A stretch of DNA of 27,637 nt, from the IMG/VR virus record IMGVR_UViG_3300033571_006933, positions 1 through 27,637 of that record, one strand, 5' to 3'. The stretch comes from a virus. The position numbers were made by a program, and so were the translations under genes. Below the pieces are notes generated by a model. The model saw nothing but the letters and a program-made list of their open reading frames with translations. It was not told the DNA's origin and searched no databases. Positions 14,459 to 21,591 of the stretch are shown piece by piece; positions within the stretch are counted from its first letter, which is position 1, and each line of letters opens with the position of its first letter.

Positions 14459-14495
14459 GGCGGGGCACCCGGAGACAGGGCACCCCGCCGTTTTT
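14459..14495 (+). terminator. GC-rich hairpin plus T-run, oriented for plus-strand RNA
   Basis: GGCGGGG (14459-14465) pairs with CCCCGCC (14483-14489). After a 2x2 CA/CA internal loop, CCC (14468-14470) pairs with GGG (14478-14480) around GGAGACA. TTTTT (14491-14495) follows on the plus strand, a textbook intrinsic terminator. Yet both flanking genes are on the minus strand, where only AAACTAATTTT follows the stem. It sits 2 nt past the SSB-like stop codon. It could block antisense RNA, or serve the minus strand as an RNA 3' end or attenuator. Confidence 0.65.
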
Positions 14496-14496
14496 A

Positions 14497-15045
14497 CTAG
14501 AAAGGAGCATCTCCGGTTTCAGCTACAGGTGAGGCAGGAGCAGGTGCCGGCGCTGGAGCTGGAGCAGGAGCAGGAGCAGGAGCTGGAACTGCAGCACCTG
14601 CTGTAGTAGCAACAGAAGCTCTACCAGCACCAGAAGATGCATAGTAGCTCTTGATGTCATTACTTGATTTTCCTTGGTAAGTTCTGATTTCAACCCTACC
14701 TCGGAAAGTACGGCCCAACAAAGCCTGCTCTACCATTGCTGGAGACGGATTTGCTAGCCAGTAGTCCTTGGTTAAGCCAATAGCAGCGGCCTTCCCAAAG
14801 AAAATGTTCATAGCAACTTCGTTGTCTGGGCTTACAACCCACTGGTCCCAAACGCGACGCTTGTCGTGTGGTCCACCTTGAACTTCGCTAGTTATCTTAA
14901 ACATCAACTTTCCAGTTGATGCAGTAGTGGCCGTAGCCTCAATTACCTTGAACTCGTAGTCACCCTCTGGGAGTGGCTCGTAGTTAGTTTTTGCAGCTGC
15001 ATCTCCAGCTTTCTGGACGAGCGCTGCGAAATTAACAGTAGTCAT
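14497..15045 (-). CDS. SSB-like protein (DUF669-type) with Pro-Ala linker and acidic tail
   Basis: A 182-residue protein. Residues 1-135 resemble phage DUF669/ssDNA-binding proteins: a helical start, then LPEGDYEFKVIEATAT...GKLMFKITSEVQGG...RRVWDQWVV, and a C-terminal strand set with GRTFRGRVEIRTYQGK. A Pro-Ala repeat (154-171) forms an extended linker. The chain ends in ETGDAPF, resembling the acidic (D)D(I)PF tip of bacterial SSB that recruits partner enzymes. Start is supported by AAGGAAGG 5 nt upstream. It lies 11 nt after the Sak4-like ATPase gene; in many phages SSB-like proteins work with Sak4 annealing proteins. Coating ssDNA at forks and recombination intermediates is the likely role. 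Confidence 0.75.
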   Translation of the reverse strand: MTTVNFAALVQKAGDAAAKTNYEPLPEGDYEFKVIEATATTASTGKLMFKITSEVQGGPHDKRRVWDQWVVSPDNEVAMNIFFGKAAAIGLTKDYWLANPSPAMVEQALLGRTFRGRVEIRTYQGKSSNDIKSYYASSGAGRASVATTAGAAVPAPAPAPAPAPAPAPAPASPVAETGDAPF

Positions 15046-15056
15046 AACTGCCTTCC

Positions 15057-15824
15057 TTAACTTGCTTTCTTAGTTGTTTGTGTCTTCTTTTCGCCGAAGA
15101 CCATGTCCAGCATGCGTTCGACCCCAAGGTCTCCCTGCTGTACTACCTTTCCTAGACGTCCCTGAACGCGCTCTCCAGCTTCATATTCTGGTGTGCGCTC
15201 TACATACATGCGACGCACCTTGTATGGTGGCTGTAGTGGGTCAGGATTTGGCTCCGTCTCCACCGTAATTGCACCAAGGATGTCATAGAAATATGGGGCC
15301 TGAATCGCTAGCTGGCCCTGTAGGTAAGGACGGTAGACGCCATCCTGCCCCTTACGTGCCATAGCGGTCAGTACTACAGCCTCGAGAGGCTGAGTTGGGT
15401 GCATTGTTAGGTCACGGAGATCACGAAGTAGTGCGCCCATGTGACGAAGTAGTTCGCCCCACTGTTGCATCTTCATTTGCTCTGTGCCTGCAATATTCTC
15501 CATACACTTGACCTGAAGCTCCGAAATGGAGTCAATAATCAAGGATTTGAAGTGGTGCTTTCCTGACTGAAGCCACTGGAAGGCCTTAATAACAACGTCG
15601 TAGCTATTTACTTTCACTACAACCGTGTCCCAAGTGCCGTCAGCTAGTGGTGGTTCTTCGATCAGGGGGTCCCAATACTTAATGTTAATGGGCAGAAATC
15701 TGTGTCCACCTTCAACGTCAAGCATGAGGCGTGGGTATGGTGCCGTTACTGCAAAGCTGGATTTACCAACCTTGGATTCGCCATAAACCATAATTGTTAA
15801 GCTGCGATCCACTGCATTAGACAT
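15057..15824 (-). CDS. Sak4-like RecA-fold ATPase (recombination)
   Basis: A 255-residue protein with Walker A GESKVGKSS (15-23) and Walker B SLIIDS (94-99). MLDVEGG is near residue 34, LTAMARKGQDGVYRPYLQGQL near 170 and RRMYVERTP near 219. It fits phage AAA_24/Sak4-type single-strand annealing ATPases, a minimal RecA core without the N-terminal oligomerisation domain; the length is typical. It probably pairs strands with the SSB-like protein encoded just downstream. The ATG shares a base with the stop of the Cas4/RecB-like nuclease gene (TAATG), and GAAGGGA serves as ribosome site, so nuclease, ATPase and SSB should be made together. Confidence 0.85.
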   Translation of the reverse strand: MSNAVDRSLTIMVYGESKVGKSSFAVTAPYPRLMLDVEGGHRFLPINIKYWDPLIEEPPLADGTWDTVVVKVNSYDVVIKAFQWLQSGKHHFKSLIIDSISELQVKCMENIAGTEQMKMQQWGELLRHMGALLRDLRDLTMHPTQPLEAVVLTAMARKGQDGVYRPYLQGQLAIQAPYFYDILGAITVETEPNPDPLQPPYKVRRMYVERTPEYEAGERVQGRLGKVVQQGDLGVERMLDMVFGEKKTQTTKKAS

Positions 15825-16759
15825 TACTCACTTCCCTTCTCTTTTTCTATTCCGTAGTATCCGTAAGGGTCGGCGACCTCAAACGCATCGCTAATTGCAG
15901 CCTCTGCAGCGCTTCCGTCATCAACCAACGGGCAAATAGCGAAGAATTGGCACTTCCACTTGCAGTCCCTAGTAGGACGTGGATATGCGTGCTTATAGTG
16001 ACTCTCGCCAGCATCTAGAGCATCGCGGACACGAAGAATGTCTTCCAGTGTTCCCTCTAGACGCTCATAAAAAGAGCGGAGTGCAAATTTATTGTGTCTA
16101 ACTTCAATCTGGTCGTAGAAAGGTGGCTTAGCATATGCACCACGCTTTACTTTGCGGAGCATTGTGAAGATACCACCCTCGGAACGCTCGCCATCTTGAT
16201 TCTGGGCTTCTTCCAAAGTCATGTATGTCAAAATCTGCTCATTCATGTGCGCCTGCGAACCAAAGTCAGCAAAAGAACCACCAACAGTTTTGAAGTCACG
16301 GAACATACGAACACCATCAATCTTTCGGCGAACACGCATGTCAATCTTTCCTTGAAGAATCACTCGGCCGTCCATCATCGGGCGCTCGATTATTTCTTCT
16401 GTAGAAATTTTTTCTAGTTCAGAGTCAATACCATTTAGCTCTACCCACTCTAGGTAGCCTTCAAGCATCACCCTCCCGAGCTCAGCCTCGGTTTCTAAAG
16501 TAGATGTGTCACGATAAGCATCATTCATCTTTTTCATATCCTCTTGAACCAGCTCAGCGTGGGCTTCAAGCAAATCCTGACCAGTTGAATAGTACCTATC
16601 TAAGGCTTCGTGAATTCTAGACCCGAGAGCTAGTGCTCCAGTAAACTCTTCTACTTTTGGTCTAAGTCGACGGTAGTAAGTAAACCACCAGCGTCGGCGG
16701 CAATCTTTGAATGTTTGAATTTCTGAATTAGAAATTCTTATTGGTCCGGGAGATGTCAT
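15824..16759 (-). CDS. Cas4/RecB-like PD-(D/E)XK nuclease with predicted Fe-S cluster
   Basis: A 311-residue protein. Nuclease motifs in order are LGSRIHEAL (H50), GKIDMR (D140), MFRDFKTVG (D155-x-K157) and QILTYM (Q175-xxx-Y179). Cysteines C20 (KDC), C266, C270 and C276 (DCKWKCQFFAICP) are arranged like those of AddB and Cas4, where four Cys hold a [4Fe-4S] cluster around the nuclease fold. A 5' to 3' or end-processing exonuclease that makes ssDNA for the annealing ATPase is the likely job. It starts inside the stop of the SNF2 gene (TAATG) with AAGGA 6 nt upstream. No CRISPR array or cas1 is near, so it is a phage recombination enzyme, not an adaptation protein. Confidence 0.9.
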   Translation of the reverse strand: MTSPGPIRISNSEIQTFKDCRRRWWFTYYRRLRPKVEEFTGALALGSRIHEALDRYYSTGQDLLEAHAELVQEDMKKMNDAYRDTSTLETEAELGRVMLEGYLEWVELNGIDSELEKISTEEIIERPMMDGRVILQGKIDMRVRRKIDGVRMFRDFKTVGGSFADFGSQAHMNEQILTYMTLEEAQNQDGERSEGGIFTMLRKVKRGAYAKPPFYDQIEVRHNKFALRSFYERLEGTLEDILRVRDALDAGESHYKHAYPRPTRDCKWKCQFFAICPLVDDGSAAEAAISDAFEVADPYGYYGIEKEKGSE

Positions 16760-18597
16760 TAAGCGTCCTTAAGAATTTTCAATAGTTGTTCTTTATCTTT
16801 CACTATTTGCTGGAAATTGTAGTCTTTAGCTCCCAGCGTGTCAATTACCTTTTCCTCTACAGTTCCTTCTGTAACGTAGTCAGTAATTACAATGGAATCG
16901 TGAATCTCAGAGCCAATCCTGTGAACTCGGTCCAAAGCCTGCTTGTAGTCAACAAGTGACCATGGTCTCTGAAGCATAACAAGTCGACGTGCCGCTGTCA
17001 AAGTAACACCAACACCGCCAGCCTGCGCAGTGAAAAGAATCCATTTGACTCGTCCAGTCTGGAAATCGTCAATTGACTGCTGTCGCTCATACTCACTTTG
17101 TGCACCCGTGATAAGTCCGTGTCTTATTCCTTCTTTAGTCATACGAGCACTCAGAAGTTCAATAAGCTGCCTAGAAACAGCACATACAGCCACCGAGTCG
17201 TCTCCGAAGTCTCCATTTGAAATGTCGTCCATTAGAGCATCGACCTTACAGGATGGGTCTGACAGCAACATCTTTTCGCCATCCTCGGTTAACTCTATTT
17301 GACCATATGCACTGGCAAACTGAATTAGTCTGCCCATCTGTACCATTGGATTAGTTGCAACAATTAAGTCACCAGAGTAGTCGCTTTCTTGCATTTCTAG
17401 GCTATCTAGCTCTCTATCTGAAACTGACTCCAACATAGCCATCATGTTATCCAGCATTTGTCGGTAAGCTTTTTCTTGCTTAGGACCCATCTCGACATCT
17501 CTTCGGTCATTAATAACCTCTGGAAGCCAGGGTAGAACTCTAGCTTTTAGCATTCTTCTCATTCGTGGATTAATACCGGCAAAGAATTCTGTTTCCATAG
17601 CGGGCTTTAATCCCAAGACCATTAATGCTCCAAAAGCATTAGGGAAAGTGTTGACATACCTGTCAATCCACTTGGTTTTACTTGGCCACTCTTTTTCGTC
17701 TAGCCAGTGAAGGATGGGCCATAGGTCTACAACATTATTTGCAATAGGAGTTCCTGTAAGGGCAAATCTAAATTCAGCCTGACCAGAGGCAGCCCACAGC
17801 GCTCGGGTCTGTTTTGATTTAGGATCTTTAGAGCGGTGAATTTCATCAGCAATAACTGATTTAAAATTAATCATGTTTAGTTCCCGAGTGTGAACCTCAC
17901 ATCTCGCTGGAGTTATTTTAGAATCGTGACCGCCGCATTCTGTGCATCGAGCTAGAGCAATAGAGCCATAAGACACAAGCTTTGAGTGAGTTCTTAGCGA
18001 TTCCCAGTTAACAACATAAACCTGGGCTTCGTGGTCGAAGGCTTTTCTTCTTTGAGTAGCAGAGCCTTTAATAATTTGTACATCAATTCCAGGCCACCAT
18101 TTATCGAACTCTCGTTCCCAGTTAGTTTTTAGGGTGTTAGGGCAAACAACTAGCAGAGGAAAAATATCCTCTCCGTTCTCGTAAAGTTTTTTTAATCCTC
18201 GGATAGCCTGAGCAGTTTTGCCAAGCCCGGGCTCATCAGCTAGTAGTCCCTTTCTAGCGGCCACAATCCACTCAACACCAGCTCTTTGGTGGGGGAAAAG
18301 GTCTTGGTCGCCATCCTCCATTGCCTCAATTTCTCGTAGAACATTGCAGGGGTCAATTCTTAAGGCTTTTTCGTTTTTTGCCCATTCGGCTAATTTTGGT
18401 CCAATTTCTAGTTGCTGCCCAAACGTTGACCTAAGCGACAGGCAACCAGTCCATGAAACCGGAATTCTCCAAACATTCTTGTCAGAATCCCATCTGGAAC
18501 CTGGTAGGGCTCGGCAAACTTCTTTTAAACGCCACTCAGCGTTAATAATTATGTGGTCGTTATCGAGTTCTACATAAACACCCAAATTGGGCTCCAT
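16759..18597 (-). CDS. SNF2-type DNA helicase/translocase with zinc-finger insert
   Basis: A 612-residue SF2 ATPase. N-terminal residues 1-60 (RWDSDKNVWRIPVSWTG) resemble the HARP-type segment of annealing helicases such as SMARCAL1. Then come FPHQRAGVEW, DEPGLGKT (121-128, motif I), DEIH (251-254, motif II), LTGTPIANN (motif III) and, in the C-terminal lobe, FTAQAGGVGVTLTAARRLVM and DRVHRIGS (motifs V-VI). Between motifs Ia and II sit C218-x2-C221 and C233-x2-H236, a CCCH zinc-finger candidate. SNF2-HARP proteins reanneal or remodel forks, matching the neighbouring nuclease, ATPase and polymerase. The start at ATG 18597 has a weak ribosome site and follows a 64-bp gap with a promoter-like box. 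Confidence 0.92.
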   Translation of the reverse strand: MEPNLGVYVELDNDHIIINAEWRLKEVCRALPGSRWDSDKNVWRIPVSWTGCLSLRSTFGQQLEIGPKLAEWAKNEKALRIDPCNVLREIEAMEDGDQDLFPHQRAGVEWIVAARKGLLADEPGLGKTAQAIRGLKKLYENGEDIFPLLVVCPNTLKTNWEREFDKWWPGIDVQIIKGSATQRRKAFDHEAQVYVVNWESLRTHSKLVSYGSIALARCTECGGHDSKITPARCEVHTRELNMINFKSVIADEIHRSKDPKSKQTRALWAASGQAEFRFALTGTPIANNVVDLWPILHWLDEKEWPSKTKWIDRYVNTFPNAFGALMVLGLKPAMETEFFAGINPRMRRMLKARVLPWLPEVINDRRDVEMGPKQEKAYRQMLDNMMAMLESVSDRELDSLEMQESDYSGDLIVATNPMVQMGRLIQFASAYGQIELTEDGEKMLLSDPSCKVDALMDDISNGDFGDDSVAVCAVSRQLIELLSARMTKEGIRHGLITGAQSEYERQQSIDDFQTGRVKWILFTAQAGGVGVTLTAARRLVMLQRPWSLVDYKQALDRVHRIGSEIHDSIVITDYVTEGTVEEKVIDTLGAKDYNFQQIVKDKEQLLKILKDA

Positions 18598-18661
18598 CCG
18601 TCATTCTGTCTATTTATATTATCACAAAAAAATTACGCTTGCACGTTATTTTTGATAATAA
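18598..18661 (-). promoter_or_regulatory. AT-rich gap with possible internal promoter
   Basis: In the 64 bp between the RuvC-like and SNF2 genes, the minus strand reads TGTGATAAT (18626-18618), an extended minus-10, about 21 nt before the SNF2 ATG. No convincing minus-35 sits at 16-18 nt. The inverted repeat GTTATT/AATAAC (18645-18662) covers the end of the RuvC-like stop codon. It is one of the few gaps in the replication unit, so extra control here is plausible but weakly supported. Confidence 0.3.
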
Positions 18662-19129
18662 CTAGTTTTCCAGCAATTTTACTGGTTTCCAGCCTATTTT
18701 TACTAATCTCAGTAGGGCGTGTCGGATTGCGTCTAAAGCGTGGCCGCCACCTCCTACATACCAGTATTCTAGTTTCTTAAGCTTCTTGTTGTCAAACATA
18801 GTCATGGCATCAGCAGGAGCTTGAAAGAAAATGTCGTCCATTGAACGCCCATTATCCTTTAGGCACTGCTTAACTATCCCTATAACCTCAAGAGAGTACG
18901 GGGCTTGGGAGTTCCTAACTGTCTGGGCATTTATAATAAATCTTTCACAGACAACGTCCAGCTGAAAACGCTTCTCAGGAGCCCATAAAACGCTCCGTAC
19001 GGCCTCGGCAACCTCGTCCTGTTCTAGCTCCTTAGCCCACTCTAAAACCGGCTCAGAAAGGCTCTCAAGGCTAAATAAGGCCATTCCAGTTACCTTTCCT
19101 GGATCTATGGCTAAAACGTACCTAGGCAT
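18662..19129 (-). CDS. RuvC-like Holliday junction resolvase
   Basis: A 155-residue protein with the RNase H-like fold signature of RuvC. IDPGKVTGMALF gives D9 on the first strand. VVCERFII gives E62. The C-terminal GGGGHALDAIRHALL gives H130 and D133, matching the acidic/His residues of RuvC helix motifs. The length is close to bacterial RuvC (about 160-170). It would cut branched DNA made during replication and recombination, or clear branches before packaging. The start overlaps the polymerase 3' end by 8 nt in another frame, so expression follows the polymerase. Confidence 0.85.
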   Translation of the reverse strand: MPRYVLAIDPGKVTGMALFSLESLSEPVLEWAKELEQDEVAEAVRSVLWAPEKRFQLDVVCERFIINAQTVRNSQAPYSLEVIGIVKQCLKDNGRSMDDIFFQAPADAMTMFDNKKLKKLEYWYVGGGGHALDAIRHALLRLVKIGWKPVKLLEN

Positions 19130-20942
19130 ACTTAGCGCCCCAGTTCACAAGAGGTCCGTCTACGTCAGCGGTGAGTGGCACCGCCCATCCCTCGCTAGTT
19201 GTCATGCATTTTCTTACTAGTCGTTTAATCTCTTCAGCGTCTTCTTTTGGTGCATTTAGCACGATTTCGTCGTGTACTGGAACAATAAGCAAATCTGTTA
19301 AATCTTGCTGGTCTAATTTAATCAAATTAGATTTAAACACTTCCGCTGCCCCGCCCTGAATCAGATAGTTGACTAATGTATAAACCTTGTTATCATCGCA
19401 AGGCAATCTACGTCCAGTCCAAGTATTTACGTAGCCCTGCCCCTCTGCCTCTAGTCGCATTAAGCCCTTTTGCTCGATGGTTTTTTGAAAGCGCTGCATG
19501 CCAGGATAGCTATCGTCAAAAGCATTAGAAACAGCACGCATCTGCTCCTCAGGTACACCAGCAGTAAGAGCTTGCTTTGCAACGCCCGCACCGTAGAGAC
19601 GACCATATACAACACCCTTAATAAGGGCACGGCGCTTGTCAGACTTTTGCATAGCCGGGTCACGATAAACTTCACGACCAATTTCAGTAAATGGGTCAGA
19701 GCCTGTTGCATCGGCTCGCTTAAACAGCTGAATCAAATTCGGGTCTTGCGATAGAGACGCAAACATACGGAACTCAACCTGGTCAAGGTCGGAAGTAACA
19801 ATGACGTGGTCATCATCTTTAGGTAAGAACGCACGGCGGACAGTGTCGTCACCCTTCGGGAGAGTTTGTAGCGCAGGGTTTTGGATAGACATACGCCCGG
19901 TGCGGGCGCCCATTGTGTTGATGGATGGGTGTACAAATCCATTGATGTTGTCATTTATAAAGTTAGAAAAATATGTATTAGCCAACTTAAGAGACTGTCG
20001 ATAGTTGAGCGTAGTTCTAGCAAGTTCTTGTGCCTCTGGATTACCGTCACGAACAATCATTTTCAACTGGTCAGCATTTATAGACTTTTGTCCTTTTTCA
20101 GTTCGTTCTGTAATTTCTACGCCCATTTTTTCAAACTGAACTACAAGCTGCTGATTACTTCCAATGCTTAATTTGTAAGAAGACTCTGCCCAAGATGCAA
20201 CATCTTCAGTGTATTTAATTAATTCAGAGTATTTTTTCCTTGAGTAATTAAGGTCCAAACGAGCACCGTTTAACTCCATCTTTGTTGCTATTCGCCTAGT
20301 ATTCATTTCAAGTTCGTAAGCGAAACTGTATGGCTTCCCCGGGGCGCAGTTTTCCCAAAAGCGCTCAAATAAACGCATTGTCAAAACGGGGTCCAAGGCA
20401 CCATAAGACCAGTAAGGCTCAAAATTAATTGGAACAGTTCCCCAGCTCCAACCGTTCTCCAAGAGGGTGGAATCAAGAACAGACTGTAGTGCGGCAGCCC
20501 GTGGGTCAACAATTGATTCAGTTAAAGTCTTTAGAGCACCCGAGCCAAGTGGGTCAATAATCTTGGCCATAAGCATTGTGTCATGTGCTCGGTGCCATGG
20601 CATTTTCCACCGAGACTGCTGGTCAAACCATTTAGCTTCGAACGCTATGTTGTGACAAACAATAGGGCCGTCAAAGCGGTCCATTGCATCATAGAAAACG
20701 CCCTTCCACTCATCCCACGGGATAGCCCAGCCCTGCCTAGCATCTCCAACCTGAACCAGACGCAGGCGTCCGTGCCAAGGCGATAGGGCATCATTTCTGG
20801 GATTGCCTGGAAGTTCTCCAGTTTCAGTGTCAATTGCAACGGCATCGAGCGGGCGTCTCTCACCTAGCCAGCTGATAAATTGGCTGGCTTTTTCTACTGA
20901 ATTAACTAGGTGGAGTTCAACTCCGTCTAGTTCATTTGTCAT
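19122..20942 (-). CDS. polA: Family A DNA polymerase with 3'-5' exonuclease domain
   Basis: A 606-residue polymerase lacking the 5' nuclease domain of bacterial Pol I, as usual for phages. Exonuclease motifs: AIDTE (D38, E40), CHNIAFEAKWF (97-107, Glu where Asp is common) and YGALD (Y180, D184). Polymerase motifs: A, SDLDQVEFR (D385); B, R438-xxx-K442-xxx-Y446-xxx-Y450-G451; C, VHDE (D558-E559). Y446 aligns to E. coli Phe762 and T7 Tyr526, the position governing sugar discrimination and often Tyr or Phe in lytic phages. It replicates the genome with the primase-helicase at 5054-7792. The ribosome site is weak (GCGAAAGACG). The neighbouring resolvase, helicase, nuclease, ATPase and SSB-like genes form one replication-recombination unit. 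Confidence 0.95.
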   Translation of the reverse strand: MTNELDGVELHLVNSVEKASQFISWLGERRPLDAVAIDTETGELPGNPRNDALSPWHGRLRLVQVGDARQGWAIPWDEWKGVFYDAMDRFDGPIVCHNIAFEAKWFDQQSRWKMPWHRAHDTMLMAKIIDPLGSGALKTLTESIVDPRAAALQSVLDSTLLENGWSWGTVPINFEPYWSYGALDPVLTMRLFERFWENCAPGKPYSFAYELEMNTRRIATKMELNGARLDLNYSRKKYSELIKYTEDVASWAESSYKLSIGSNQQLVVQFEKMGVEITERTEKGQKSINADQLKMIVRDGNPEAQELARTTLNYRQSLKLANTYFSNFINDNINGFVHPSINTMGARTGRMSIQNPALQTLPKGDDTVRRAFLPKDDDHVIVTSDLDQVEFRMFASLSQDPNLIQLFKRADATGSDPFTEIGREVYRDPAMQKSDKRRALIKGVVYGRLYGAGVAKQALTAGVPEEQMRAVSNAFDDSYPGMQRFQKTIEQKGLMRLEAEGQGYVNTWTGRRLPCDDNKVYTLVNYLIQGGAAEVFKSNLIKLDQQDLTDLLIVPVHDEIVLNAPKEDAEEIKRLVRKCMTTSEGWAVPLTADVDGPLVNWGAKYA

Positions 20943-20957
20943 TTACGTCTTTCGCTA

Positions 20958-21431
20958 CTAAGGAATTATTTCAACATTGTATACCTGGCTAATGCCAGAG
21001 TCAACTCTAGCGGCTTGTTGAAGTAGCCGCTGAGCAACGCTCGTTAGGTAGTACGCTCCGTTCGTCTCGTCATATTTATACAGTGAATCTAAAACTGCTT
21101 CTGGCTGGTCACTTACCTGAGCCCAGTATCTGTATTTTTCTGGAAATATCAAATCTAAGCTATCGTCTGGTTGACACTCTTCGCACGGTACAGCTTTACT
21201 AGAAAGACTTTCAGATGCAGATTCGTTTAACCTGTATTTTGAAACTATAGCGCACGCGGCTCCATGGTAAATAAGAGAAACACCTATTCTAGAAAGAATA
21301 TAGGAGCCGCTTTCAGTTTTATAAAGCTCGAACTCTATCCAGCGATAAGCACCACGTCTTTCGGAGGTAGATTTAGCTAATAAAGTGCCATTAAATTGCA
21401 GCACTCTATCGCCATCACGAACTTCTAACAT
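20958..21431 (-). CDS. Hypothetical protein of 157 residues
   Basis: An unrecognised acidic protein. The N-terminal half looks beta-rich (MLEVRDGDRVLQFNGTLLAKS, YRWIEFELYKTESGSYILSRIGVSLIYHG). A short CEEC pair is at residues 83-86, possibly half of a metal site. The C-terminal part is helical and strand-like (AVLDSLYKYDETNGAYYLTSVAQRLLQQAARV). It lies 15 nt before the polymerase and 1 nt after the 52-residue gene, hence one transcript with both. Gene order suggests a DNA-replication link, but no motif supports a specific role. Confidence 0.6.
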   Translation of the reverse strand: MLEVRDGDRVLQFNGTLLAKSTSERRGAYRWIEFELYKTESGSYILSRIGVSLIYHGAACAIVSKYRLNESASESLSSKAVPCEECQPDDSLDLIFPEKYRYWAQVSDQPEAVLDSLYKYDETNGAYYLTSVAQRLLQQAARVDSGISQVYNVEIIP

Positions 21432-21432
21432 T

Positions 21433-21591
21433 TTATTTTTGCTCTAAATCGCTAATTTTCTTTTTTAGCTCTACTATTAAAGCTTCCAACTCTGTGTTCT
21501 GAAAAGTAGCAAGAGCTAGTTTTTTTCTTGTAACATCTAAAAGAATAGCTATATCAACGCTATTTTCGTTTTCTTTGTCATTTTCTGTCAT
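21433..21591 (-). CDS. 52-residue coiled-coil protein
   Basis: A frame of 53 codons including the stop, with ATG at 21591 abutting the upstream stop and TAA ending at 21433. GGAG lies about 8 nt before the ATG within GAGGAGAAATAA, a good ribosome site. The protein is Glu/Lys/Asn-rich at the start (MTENDKENENSVDIAILL). It then shows heptad-like hydrophobics (LALATFQNTELEALIVELKKKISDLEQK), a likely two- or three-stranded coiled coil. Small coiled-coil proteins beside S74-type fibres often assist fibre assembly, which is only inferred from position here. Too small for family assignment. Confidence 0.65.
   Translation of the reverse strand: MTENDKENENSVDIAILLDVTRKKLALATFQNTELEALIVELKKKISDLEQK

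Noticed and set aside
15824-16759. Cas4-like nuclease as part of a CRISPR system
   Set aside because: No CRISPR repeats or cas1/cas2 are nearby; its neighbours are phage recombination genes.
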